From: Mesorhizobium helmanticense
GTDB lineage: Bacteria; Pseudomonadota; Alphaproteobacteria; Rhizobiales; Rhizobiaceae
Direction of reading: 5' to 3'
Length of the DNA stretch: 64,000 nucleotides
NCBI RefSeq assembly: GCF_003034915.1
Contig: NZ_PZJX01000031.1
Location: 1 to 64,000, forward strand
The position numbers were made by a program, and so were the translations under genes. The notes below the pieces were generated by a model. The model was not told where the DNA came from and searched no databases. It saw nothing but the letters and a program-made list of their open reading frames with translations. Of this stretch, positions 1 through 7,704 are shown one piece after another; the stretch's first letter is position 1; every line of letters starts with the position of its first letter.

Positions 1-660
1 CCCGCCGCCGGCCCCGCACCGGCGGCGCCGGCCGATGCCGCGGCAACTCCGGCCCCAGGCGCCGCACCGGCAGCGCCGACGGCCGCACCGGCGGAAACGG
101 CAGTGCCGGTCGGCCAGAAGGCAATCTTCTACGAGGAGCGCACCAGCACCGCCCAGGGCTCGGCCGAGCCCGGCAGCATTGTCTGGTCGCTGGTGCAGGA
201 GTCGCCTGGTGGCAACCTGCCGCCCGAGCCGGCGATCCGCGCCGAGGCGACCATTCCCGGCAAGAATGTGCAATTGCGCATGACCATCCGCCGCAACACC
301 GACCAGACGCTGCCGGCGAGCCACATCATCGAGATGATCTTCCTGACACCCGAGGGTTTCGACGGCGGCGGGGTCGACAACATCCTGCGCGTCGCCATGA
401 AGAGCTCCGAACAGGATGCCGGCAGCCCACTGATCGGCATCCCGGCCAAGATTGCCGACGGCTTCTTCCTGGTCGCGCTCAACGACACCAAAGCAGACGA
501 AGACGCCAATCTGACCTTGCTCAGGGGCCAGGACTGGATCGACGTGCCGGTCGTCTACAAGACGGGCCGGCGGGCGTTGCTCACCATGGAAAAGGGCATT
601 CCCGGCGAGAAGGTGTTCGATGAGGCACTGAAGGCTTGGCAGGCGAAGACGGCGGGCTGA
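1..660 (+). CDS. Unknown protein, C-terminal part (5' end outside window)
   Basis: The reading frame is open to the left edge, so the true start lies before the window; a GTG at 103 falls inside the frame and is probably not the start. The first ~33 residues visible are almost only Ala, Pro and Gly, a flexible linker. The following ~180 residues form a folded-looking domain rich in beta-type sequence, ending in AKTAG just before the TGA stop. I do not recognise the family. An upstream membrane anchor or signal would fit a linker-plus-periplasmic-domain protein, but that part is not visible. Confidence 0.75.
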   Translation, partial: PAAGPAPAAPADAAATPAPGAAPAAPTAAPAETAVPVGQKAIFYEERTSTAQGSAEPGSIVWSLVQESPGGNLPPEPAIRAEATIPGKNVQLRMTIRRNTDQTLPASHIIEMIFLTPEGFDGGGVDNILRVAMKSSEQDAGSPLIGIPAKIADGFFLVALNDTKADEDANLTLLRGQDWIDVPVVYKTGRRALLTMEKGIPGEKVFDEALKAWQAKTAG

Positions 661-692
661 GGCCGGTTCGCTAGCCCAAGCTTCCCAACGCT

Positions 693-992
693 TCAGAAGC
701 CTTGGAACAGCATGTCGAGCGCGGCGACGATGTCGTCGTGATGCCTCGTCAGATTCAGTCGGCTTTCGCCCAGTTCAGTCGCTGCGATCGTGGCGATCAG
801 ATGGGTGGCCATGACCAATTTCCGCCCATTGATCTCGAATAAGGGATGGAGCTTTCGCATCGGCGATGGCGCCATCGCGGCCGGCAGAAGCGGGACGACC
901 ACCCGGGTCTTGAAGTGCTCGAGCAGATCGGCCTGAACGTCAAGGAGATAGCCGCCTTCGATGCTACCCGCGAAGACATCGTAGCGCGCCAT
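693..992 (-). CDS. ccdB: CcdB-family toxin
   Basis: A 99-residue protein starting MARYDVFAGS with the CcdB-type core (YLLDVQADLL, then VVVPLLP, then HPLFEINGRKLVMATHLIA). Plasmid CcdB poisons DNA gyrase; the activity of this chromosomal copy is inferred from family only. Its ATG overlaps the antitoxin TGA by one base (TGATG), typical of translationally coupled toxin-antitoxin pairs. A start further upstream would run into ccdA. It lies directly downstream of ccdA and nothing else is transcribed with it. All blocks expected of the family appear present, with no frameshift. Confidence 0.88.
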   Translation of the reverse strand: MARYDVFAGSIEGGYLLDVQADLLEHFKTRVVVPLLPAAMAPSPMRKLHPLFEINGRKLVMATHLIATIAATELGESRLNLTRHHDDIVAALDMLFQGF

Positions 993-1234
993 CAGAACTG
1001 CCGATGTTCTGCCAGCGGAATGCCGTGTTTTTCGATATATTCGTTCCACGCATCTATCGTCGCGCGGTTCTCAAGCTTCCACAGCCGCGTCTTCTCGGCC
1101 GCCACTGCCTCTGCAATGCCGGCTTCCGCGGCGCGCGAGACGTTCACGTCGAGTCCCTTGGCTTCCTTCATGAGCTTTGAGTCGATCGACAGATTTGCCG
1201 GCTGGCGAACCGCATTCACAGCTATCTTGCGCAT
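992..1234 (-). CDS. ccdA: CcdA-family antitoxin
   Basis: An 80-residue protein (MRKIAVNAVRQPANLSIDSK...) with an N-terminal ribbon-helix-helix-like DNA-binding part and a C-terminal toxin-wrapping part ending WNEYIEKHGIPLAEHRQF, which resembles the CcdA tail. It would neutralise the CcdB homologue encoded next and autorepress the operon. The start is fixed by a strong GGAGG ribosome-binding site about 8 bases upstream; the longer in-frame start at 1270 lies within the operator and lacks such a site. A -35/-10 pair and a twin palindrome sit just upstream (see 1250-1286). Confidence 0.9.
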   Translation of the reverse strand: MRKIAVNAVRQPANLSIDSKLMKEAKGLDVNVSRAAEAGIAEAVAAEKTRLWKLENRATIDAWNEYIEKHGIPLAEHRQF

Positions 1235-1249
1235 GACGACCTCCGCAAC

Positions 1250-1286
1250 ATGCGCATAATGTATGCGCATCCCTGTCCAGTCGCAA
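1250..1286 (-). promoter_or_regulatory. ccdAB promoter with twin ATGCGCAT operator
   Basis: On the minus strand, TTGCGA (1281-1286) and TACATT (1258-1263) are spaced 17 bases, a reasonable sigma-70 promoter. Two copies of the 8-bp palindrome ATGCGCAT (1250-1257 and 1263-1270) flank AATGT and bracket the -10. This geometry suits two ribbon-helix-helix dimers binding adjacent sites and blocking polymerase, as CcdA does in known systems. Operator function is inferred. Confidence 0.7.
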
Positions 1287-1310
1287 CGACAAGATGCTTG
1301 AATTCGAGAC

Positions 1311-3128
1311 TTAACCCTCCATCTCCTCGCGCAGCATCTCCAGTTCCAGCCATTCCTCCTCGAGCGCAGCCAGCGTGGCGCGCTCCTTGTCCAGCGCGGC
1401 GATGGTCTTCTGGAACGAGGCCGGGTCGCGCTCGTAATAAGCGGGATCGGCGATGTTGTTCTCCAACCGCGAGATCGAGGCCGTCACCGCCTCGATCTTC
1501 CTGGGCAGGGATTCCAGCGCGAATTTCTGCTTGAACGACAGTTTTTTGGCCGGCCCCTTCGGTTGAGCCACCTCAGCCTTGTCCGCCGCCGCGTCGCCGT
1601 TTTCTGACCTTGTCCGCGCCTTGCGGTCGTCGAGCCTTGTGCCGCCGCGTTGCGCCAGCATGTCCGAGTAGCCGCCGGCATATTCGATCCAGCGGCCGCC
1701 GGAGTCGGGCGCGATCACACTGGTCACTGTGCGGTCGAGGAAATCGCGGTCGTGGCTGACCAGGATCACCGTCCCGGCAAAACCGGCGACCAGCTCCTGC
1801 AGCAGCTCCAGCGTCTCCATGTCGAGATCGTTGGTCGGCTCGTCGAGCACCAGGAGGTTCGCCGGCCGCGCCAGCACGCGGGCGAGCAGCAGCCGCGCCC
1901 GCTCGCCACCGGAAAGTTCGCGCACCGGCGTGCGCGCCTGCTCCGGCTTGAACAGGAAATCCTTCATGTAGGAGACGACGTGGCGCTGCTGGCCATTGAT
2001 GACGAGGTTCTCGCCGCGCCCGTCGGTCAGGTAGTTGGCCAGCGTCTCTTGCGGATCGACGGCCTCGCGCTTCTGGTCGAGCGTGGCGATCTCCAGATTG
2101 GTGCCGAGTCGCACCGTTCCGGCATCCGGCTGCAATTCGCCGGTCAGCATCTTCAAAAGCGTCGTCTTGCCGGCGCCGTTCGGCCCGACCAGGCCGACGC
2201 GATCGCCGCGCTGGATGCGGGTGGAGAACCCCTTGACCACTGTAAGATCGCCAAAGCTCTTTTCGATGTTTTTCGCCTCGATGACCAGCTTGCCGGATTC
2301 CGCCGCGTCGCTGGCCACCATGGTCGCCGCGCCTTCGGCGCCGCGATGGCCGCGAAAGCGCTGGCGCATGGTCTGCAATTCGCCGAGCCGACGCATGTTG
2401 CGCTTGCGCCGCGCCGTCACGCCATAGCGCAGCCAGTGCTCCTCGCGCACGATCTGGCGGCCGAGCTTGTGCTGCTCACGCTCTTCCTCCTCCAATACCT
2501 GGTCGCGCCATTCCTCGAAATGGCCGAAACCCTTGTCGAGCCTGCGGGTCTGGCCGCGGTCAAGCCAAACGGTGGCGCGCGACACGCGCTCGAGGAAGCG
2601 GCGATCGTGCGAGATGACGATCAGCGCCGAGGAGGTACGGCTGAGCTCCTCCTCCAGCCATTCGATGACCGAGAGGTCAAGATGGTTGGTCGGCTCATCG
2701 AGGAGAAGAATGTCGGGCTCCGGCGCCATGACGCGGGCGAGCGCCGCGCGCCGTGCTTCGCCGCCGGAAAGGTCGTTCGGCCGCTCCTCGCCGGAGAGGC
2801 CGAGATGCTCCATCAGATAGGTGGCGCGGTAGGGATCGTCGGCCGGACCGAGCCCCGCCTCGACATAGGCGCGGACATTGGCGAAACCATCCATGTCGGG
2901 CATTTGCGGCAGATAGCGCACAGTGGCCGAAGGCTGGCGGAACACCTCGCCATCCTGCGGCTCGATCAGCCCAGCGGCAATCTTCAGCAGCGTCGACTTG
3001 CCCGAGCCGTTGCGGCCGACCAAGGCGATCTTGTCGCCTGCCGCAGCCGTCAGCTCAGCCCCGTCGAGCAGCGGCGTGCCGCCAAAGGTCAGTCTTATCC
3101 CGTCGAGATTGAGAAGCGGCGGCGCCAT
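1311..3128 (-). CDS. uup: ABC-F family ATPase, Uup-like
   Basis: 605 residues with two ABC cassettes and no membrane segments, so a soluble ABC-F protein. First cassette: Walker A GRNGSGKS (~38-45), signature LSGGEARR (~120-127), DEPTNHLD (~144-151). Second: GPNGAGKT (~315-322), LSGGERARL (~405-413), DEPTNDLD (~429-436). A charged, probably coiled-coil C-terminal tail (~530-605) is typical of Uup, which acts on ribosomes or branched DNA structures. It follows the thiamine pyrophosphokinase gene by 3 bases, so the two are co-transcribed. The exact substrate cannot be read from sequence; EttA-like is the alternative, but the tail favours Uup. Confidence 0.9.
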   Translation of the reverse strand: MAPPLLNLDGIRLTFGGTPLLDGAELTAAAGDKIALVGRNGSGKSTLLKIAAGLIEPQDGEVFRQPSATVRYLPQMPDMDGFANVRAYVEAGLGPADDPYRATYLMEHLGLSGEERPNDLSGGEARRAALARVMAPEPDILLLDEPTNHLDLSVIEWLEEELSRTSSALIVISHDRRFLERVSRATVWLDRGQTRRLDKGFGHFEEWRDQVLEEEEREQHKLGRQIVREEHWLRYGVTARRKRNMRRLGELQTMRQRFRGHRGAEGAATMVASDAAESGKLVIEAKNIEKSFGDLTVVKGFSTRIQRGDRVGLVGPNGAGKTTLLKMLTGELQPDAGTVRLGTNLEIATLDQKREAVDPQETLANYLTDGRGENLVINGQQRHVVSYMKDFLFKPEQARTPVRELSGGERARLLLARVLARPANLLVLDEPTNDLDMETLELLQELVAGFAGTVILVSHDRDFLDRTVTSVIAPDSGGRWIEYAGGYSDMLAQRGGTRLDDRKARTRSENGDAAADKAEVAQPKGPAKKLSFKQKFALESLPRKIEAVTASISRLENNIADPAYYERDPASFQKTIAALDKERATLAALEEEWLELEMLREEMEG

Positions 3129-3131
3129 AAA

Positions 3132-3776
3132 TCAACTTTCGGGAAGCGGGTAGGGATGGGCGAGCAGCAGTGCACGGCCATGGCCGAGCGCGATCTCGAG
3201 CCGGCCCTTGACCGCGTTGGATATGGTCAGCGACGAGCCAAAGGCGACATCGACATGGTTCAGCAGCCATTGGGCGCCGGTTACAGTCAGGCCGGAAAGG
3301 TCGGAGAAGCCGAGGATCGAGAACAGCGTGCCGCCGGCATAGTCGAATCGGGCCTTGCCCGGCAGCAAGGGGACGCCTTCCTGGGCGCCGCTGGTCAACA
3401 ATACCTTCGTCCCTTCCTCAGCCAGCCGAACGCCGAGCGCCAGATGCAGGAACGCGTGGTCGGCGCGCTTGCCGCCGAACGCGCCTGCTAGCACGAGGCT
3501 GGTCGCACCGCGTTCGAGGGCGGCGGCGATGGCGAGTTCGCCGTCGGTCATGTCCTTTTCGGCCGGAAACACTTTCCGTGGCACGGAAGCCAGATCGTCC
3601 GGCAAATCGGCCGGCACGGAATCGAAATCGCCGACCCAGAGCTCCGGCGTCAGGCCCAGTATCCGGGCATGGCCGATGCCGGCATCGGCGGCGATGACGC
3701 GGGAGCCTTCGACCTGGCGGTCGAGCAGCGGCGTGCGGATGAGATCGCCGCCAAGCAGGATGGTGAATGTGCTCAT
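3132..3776 (-). CDS. thiN: Thiamine pyrophosphokinase
   Basis: 214 residues. It transfers pyrophosphate from ATP to thiamine, giving thiamine diphosphate. Family motifs include the N-terminal DAGIGHARILGLTPELWVGDFDS (substrate and Mg-binding Asp cluster), KDMTDGELA and GAFGGKRADH, in the order found in eukaryotic/Bacillus-type TPKs. The C-terminal beta domain has TISNAVKG. It diverges from the thiBPQ thiamine-import operon, whose TPP riboswitch starts about 120 bases away on the other strand, so uptake and activation of thiamine are encoded back to back. No riboswitch is seen on this gene's own side. Confidence 0.93.
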   Translation of the reverse strand: MSTFTILLGGDLIRTPLLDRQVEGSRVIAADAGIGHARILGLTPELWVGDFDSVPADLPDDLASVPRKVFPAEKDMTDGELAIAAALERGATSLVLAGAFGGKRADHAFLHLALGVRLAEEGTKVLLTSGAQEGVPLLPGKARFDYAGGTLFSILGFSDLSGLTVTGAQWLLNHVDVAFGSSLTISNAVKGRLEIALGHGRALLLAHPYPLPES

Positions 3777-3898
3777 ATCGCGTGGCCCTTACCAGCCCTG
3801 CTCCAGAAACGGAAGGCGAAACGCAAGGCCATGCCTTGGCCGCCGGCAAACTTCCGCTTGCGCGGCACTTCGGCCGGGCTTATGTGTCGAAACGCTCT

Positions 3899-3989
3899 AA
3901 CGGGGTGCCGGACGCGATCTTCGCGGACCGGCTGAGAGGCAAGCCTGCCAACCCGCTGAACCTGATCCGGTTTGTACCGGCGGAGGGAT
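3899..3989 (+). promoter_or_regulatory. TPP riboswitch (THI element)
   Basis: Hallmarks of the thi-box are in correct order: a GGGGTGCC start (3902-3909), CTGAGA (3932-3937, pyrimidine-sensing arm), ACCCGCTGAACCTGATCCGG (3951-3970), and CGGAGGGA (3981-3988). It precedes thiBPQ and would shut off thiamine import when thiamine diphosphate is plentiful. The expression platform appears translational (see 4011-4045). Confidence 0.95.
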
Positions 3990-4010
3990 TAGACGCTTCG
4001 GACAACCCGA

Positions 4011-4045
4011 CGCCTCAATTCCTTTCCACGCGAACGAAGGAGGCG
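4011..4045 (+). promoter_or_regulatory. Putative Shine-Dalgarno-sequestering hairpin of the TPP riboswitch
   Basis: CGCCT (4011-4015) and CCTT (4021-4024), separated by a 5-base bulge, are complementary to AAGGAGGCG (4037-4045), which contains the thiB ribosome-binding site. No U-tract terminator is visible between the aptamer and the start codon. This fits translational control; the switching itself is inferred. Confidence 0.55.
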
Positions 4046-4048
4046 CCG

Positions 4049-5047
4049 ATGCGCACGCTTTTATGCTCCCTTATTTTGGCAATTGTGCTTGCTGGCTCCG
4101 TGCCGGCATCCGCGCAGGACAAACTCACCGTCTATACCTATGAGAGTTTCACCGCAGATTGGGGTCCAGGCCCTGCGGTGAAGAAGGAATTCGAGGCCGA
4201 ATGCGGCTGCACTGTCGATTTCGTCTCGGTCGCCGACGGCGTGGCGCTGCTTAACCGCGTCAGACTGGAAGGGGCGGCGACCAAGGCCGACATCGTGCTC
4301 GGCCTCGACACCAATCTGACCACTGAGGCCAAGGCGACCGGGCTGTTTGCGCCACACGGCGAGGTCTTGGATGTCAATGTGCCGGGCGGCTGGAGCGACG
4401 ACATTTTCGTGCCGTTCGACTATGGCTATTTCGCCGTCGTCTATGACACCGAGAAGCTGAAGACGCCGCCGAAGAGCCTCAGGGAATTGGTCGAGGGCGA
4501 TGCCGCCGACAAGATCGTCATCCAGGATCCGCGCACCTCGACGCCAGGCCTCGGTCTGCTTTTGTGGGTGAAGTCGGTCTATGGCGACAAGGCGCCGGAG
4601 GCGTGGGCGAAGCTCAGGGCAAAGGTGCTGACAGTGACGCCGGGCTGGAGCGAGGCCTACGGCCTGTTCACCAAGGGCGAGGCGCCGATGGTGCTGTCCT
4701 ACACCACTTCGCCGGCTTACCATGTGATTGCCGAGAATACCGAGCGCTATCAGGCCGCCTCTTTCGAGGAGGGCGAGTATCTGCAGATCGAGGTCGCCGG
4801 CATCACCACTTCAGGCGCGAAGAACCCGCTGGCGCAGAAGTTCCTGACCTTCATGACCGGACCGAAATTCCAGGACATCATTCCCGAGACCAACTGGATG
4901 TTCCCGGCCGGCAAGACCGACAAGCCGCTCAATCCGGCCTTCGACAAATTGGTTAAGCCGACCAAGACCTTGCTGTTCAGCCCCGACGAGGTCGCGGCCA
5001 ATCGCAAGGCCTGGGTCGACGAATGGCTGGCGGTGATGAGCAAATAG
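4049..5047 (+). CDS. thiB: Thiamine ABC transporter, periplasmic binding protein
   Basis: 332 residues with a clear Sec signal peptide (hydrophobic LILAIVLAGSV, cleavage after ASAQ). The mature part begins KLTVYTYESF and has the ThiB-type core ADIVLGLDTNL, FDYGYFAVVYD and TSTPGLGLLLWV. It binds thiamine or its phosphates in the periplasm and delivers them to ThiP. The start at 4049 is chosen because AAGGAGG lies 5-11 bases upstream; in-frame codons further upstream run through the riboswitch. It is the first gene of thiBPQ. Confidence 0.95.
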   Translation: MRTLLCSLILAIVLAGSVPASAQDKLTVYTYESFTADWGPGPAVKKEFEAECGCTVDFVSVADGVALLNRVRLEGAATKADIVLGLDTNLTTEAKATGLFAPHGEVLDVNVPGGWSDDIFVPFDYGYFAVVYDTEKLKTPPKSLRELVEGDAADKIVIQDPRTSTPGLGLLLWVKSVYGDKAPEAWAKLRAKVLTVTPGWSEAYGLFTKGEAPMVLSYTTSPAYHVIAENTERYQAASFEEGEYLQIEVAGITTSGAKNPLAQKFLTFMTGPKFQDIIPETNWMFPAGKTDKPLNPAFDKLVKPTKTLLFSPDEVAANRKAWVDEWLAVMSK

Positions 5048-5054
5048 CGCCGCG

Positions 5055-6671
5055 ATGCCGGTGCGTTCAACCGATCCCCGCGTCACCGCCGGCGTCATCG
5101 CGCTGGCGGTGATAGCGTTGTTGATCGGCGGGGCGTTTGCCGGACTTGTCGTGGAGGGCGCACGCGACCCGTCAGGCGCGGCGTCGGCCTTCGATCCCTA
5201 CCTCCTGCGCGTTGTCCGTTTCACCCTTTGGCAGGCACTTCTGTCGACGCTGCTTTCCGTGGTGCCGGCGCTGTTTGTGGCTCGCGCCCTGTCGCGGCAC
5301 CCGCGCTTTTTCGGTCGCGGCTTCATCCTGCAGCTTTTTACCGTGCCGCTGGCGCTGCCGGCCATCGTCGCGGCGCTCGGCATTCTGGCCCTCTACGGCC
5401 GGGCCGGTTATTTCGCCGGCATTCTCAGCCAGGTCAGCGGCCAAAGCTGGCCCGGCATCTACGGCCTGTCCGGCATTCTCGTCGCCCATGTCTTCTTCAA
5501 TCTGCCGCTCAGCGTACGGCTGTTCCTTGAAGCGCTGGGAACGGTGCCGGCCGACCAGTGGCGGCTGGCGAGCCAACTCGGCATGGGCGCCAGACCGGCC
5601 TTCCGGCTGATCGAATGGCCGGTGCTGCGGGCGGCATTGCCCGGCGTCGCCGGGCTCGTCTTCATGCTCTGTATCACCTCTTTCACCATCGTGCTGACGC
5701 TGGGCGGCGGGCCGGCCGCGACGACGCTGGAGGTCGCCATCTACCAGGCTTTGCGCTTCGATTTCGATCCGGCCCGCGCGGTGACGCTGACACTGCTGCA
5801 GATTGGTCTGACGTTCGTCGTGGTGCTGGCATTGATGCGGCTTGGCGCCAATACGGTCGGCGACGCCAATTTGCCGGTAGCGCCGCGCCGGTATCTCTCG
5901 GCAGGCGCCGCCGAGACATCGCTGAACGCTTTGCTGATCATTGCCGCGCTGCTGTTCGTCGCCGGGCCGATGGCGGCCACGGTGGCTTCAGGCCTTGGTG
6001 CCGATCTCGGCCGACTGGCCGGCGAGAGCGCGGTGCGGCAGGCGACGCTGACCAGCGCCGTGCTCGCCTTGCTGGCGGCGTTGCTTTCGGTGGCGCTGTC
6101 GCTGTCGCTCATCATGGCGCGGCGGGCGCTGGCCTTGAGCCGCGGCATTGGCGCCAGGACGCTGCTCGAACACGCCACCGATACCGGCGCCGGCTTCGTC
6201 CTCGTCGTGCCGCCCATCGTCATCGGCGCCGGCTGGTTCCTGCTGCTGCGCACGGTCAGCGATGTCTTTGCCATCGCTCCGGTCATGGTCGTCGCCGTCA
6301 ACGCGGTGATGGCAATGCCCTTTGCCATCCGCGCCGTCCGCCCCGCCTATGATGCGGCGAGCGAACGCCATGAACGGCTCTGCGCACAACTCGGCATTTC
6401 CGGCTGGAACCGGCTCCGGCTGGTCGACTGGCCGTCGCTCAGGCGGCCGCTCGCCACCGGCTTTGCCTTTGCCATGGCGCTGTCGCTCGGCGATCTCGGC
6501 GTCATTGCGCTGTTCGGCAGCGATTCGGTGCAGACATTGCCTTATCTCTTGCTGGCGCGCATGGGCAGCTATCGCACGGCGGATGCCGCCGGGCTGGCGC
6601 TGCTGCTCGGGTTCGTCTGCCTCGCGCTGGTCCTTGCCGCCGACTGGCTGGGACGAGGAGAAAGAACATGA
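5055..6671 (+). CDS. thiP: Thiamine ABC transporter permease
   Basis: 538 residues, two homologous halves of about six membrane segments each, as in ThiP. Each half carries an EAA-like loop that contacts the ATPase (near 'RLASQLGMGARPAFRLIEWP' in the first half, and LCAQLGISGWNRLRLVDWP in the second). It forms the inner-membrane channel for thiamine. It begins 7 bases after thiB and its stop overlaps the thiQ start by 4 bases (ATGA), indicating translational coupling. Confidence 0.94.
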   Translation: MPVRSTDPRVTAGVIALAVIALLIGGAFAGLVVEGARDPSGAASAFDPYLLRVVRFTLWQALLSTLLSVVPALFVARALSRHPRFFGRGFILQLFTVPLALPAIVAALGILALYGRAGYFAGILSQVSGQSWPGIYGLSGILVAHVFFNLPLSVRLFLEALGTVPADQWRLASQLGMGARPAFRLIEWPVLRAALPGVAGLVFMLCITSFTIVLTLGGGPAATTLEVAIYQALRFDFDPARAVTLTLLQIGLTFVVVLALMRLGANTVGDANLPVAPRRYLSAGAAETSLNALLIIAALLFVAGPMAATVASGLGADLGRLAGESAVRQATLTSAVLALLAALLSVALSLSLIMARRALALSRGIGARTLLEHATDTGAGFVLVVPPIVIGAGWFLLLRTVSDVFAIAPVMVVAVNAVMAMPFAIRAVRPAYDAASERHERLCAQLGISGWNRLRLVDWPSLRRPLATGFAFAMALSLGDLGVIALFGSDSVQTLPYLLLARMGSYRTADAAGLALLLGFVCLALVLAADWLGRGERT

Positions 6672-7450
6672 CGTCTGCCAGGAAAGCCGGAGCGGAAAAA
6701 GGCGCGGCGGTGCGGCTGGAACAAGTCTCGTTCAGTTATGGCGAAACGTCGTTTGTCTTCGATGTCGAGTTCGCAGCGTCGAAGATAACCGCCATCATGG
6801 GGCCGAGCGGCTCGGGAAAATCGACGCTGCTCAATCTGGTGGCCGGGTTCGAGACGCCGCGATCGGGACGCGTGCTGATCGGCGGCGCCGATGTCGGCGC
6901 CGAACCGCCTTCGGCACGACCGGTGTCGATGGTGTTCCAGGAAAACAATCTCTTTGCCCATCTTTCCGTCGAACGCAATGTCGGGCTCGGCCGTTCGCCT
7001 TCGCTCAGGCTGACCGCGGCCGACCATGCCGCGGTCGCCGAGGCGCTCAAGCGCGTCGGCCTCGCCGGCAAGGAACAGCGCCTGCCGCGCGAACTCTCGG
7101 GCGGCGAGCGGCAACGCGTGGCGCTCGCCCGGGTCCTGGTGCGGGACCGGCCGGTGCTCCTGCTCGACGAGCCGTTCGCCTCGCTTGGGCCGGCCCTGCG
7201 CGACGATATGCTCGATCTGGTGGCTGGCGTTCATGTGGAACGAGGCATGACGGTGCTATTCGTCACGCACCAGCCGGAAGATGCGCGCCGTATCGGCCAG
7301 AACATGGCGTTCCTGGACAATGGCACGGTTGCCGCGACGGGTGTCGCCGCCGATTTCTTCGACCGCTCTGGACCGGAAGCTTTCCGGCGCTATCTCGGTG
7401 CAGGTCCGTTTGGCGACGGATCACGAGATGTTGCCCGGAAGCGGACATAA
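6668..7450 (+). CDS. thiQ: Thiamine ABC transporter ATPase
   Basis: 260 residues with Walker A GPSGSGKS (near residue 50), Q-loop FQENNLFAHL, signature LSGGERQRVALARV and Walker B VLLLDEPFASLGP, then the switch histidine in FVTHQPEDA. It powers ThiP. The 4-base overlap with thiP and the lack of a separate promoter place it in the riboswitch-controlled operon. The C-terminus past ~235 is a short variable tail. An intergenic palindromic repeat begins about 100 bases after the stop. Confidence 0.94.
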   Translation: MTSARKAGAEKGAAVRLEQVSFSYGETSFVFDVEFAASKITAIMGPSGSGKSTLLNLVAGFETPRSGRVLIGGADVGAEPPSARPVSMVFQENNLFAHLSVERNVGLGRSPSLRLTAADHAAVAEALKRVGLAGKEQRLPRELSGGERQRVALARVLVRDRPVLLLDEPFASLGPALRDDMLDLVAGVHVERGMTVLFVTHQPEDARRIGQNMAFLDNGTVAATGVAADFFDRSGPEAFRRYLGAGPFGDGSRDVARKRT

Positions 7451-7553
7451 TTTATGGCCAAACCAGCTTCAGGCGATGCGGCGTTTGCTTGCCATGGTCT
7501 GAGTAGTGTGGCTAGGTCGGCCCAACCGGTCCGGCGCAGGCCGTGATTTGCGA

Positions 7554-7653
7554 CTACGGCGCCACGCGCCCTATTCGAGGCGCAAAGGGTGCGGTAGCAG
7601 TTTGATTTTGTGCATGTCTTTTCGAAAATCGGCATCGATTTTCGAAGTCGTGC
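7554..7653 (+). repeat. RIME-like double-palindrome intergenic element, copy A
   Basis: First palindrome: outer CTAC...GTAG with GCGCC/GGCGC inside (7554-7599). Short AT-rich linker, then a second palindrome with an 11-bp perfect stem, TTCGAAAATCG (7621-7631) and CGATTTTCGAA (7636-7646), loop GCAT. The layout and several words match copies at 40605-40712 and 50052-50153 (inverted). It is the most diverged of the three. Confidence 0.7.
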
Positions 7654-7704
7654 GTTGAGACCCGAAAGGAAGCTGTTCTGCCAATTGGCACCGACAGAGT
7701 GAGG

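Noticed and set aside
103..660. Complete gene starting at GTG 103
   Set aside because: The same frame is open upstream to base 1 with continuous Ala/Pro-rich coding sequence, so the start lies outside the window.
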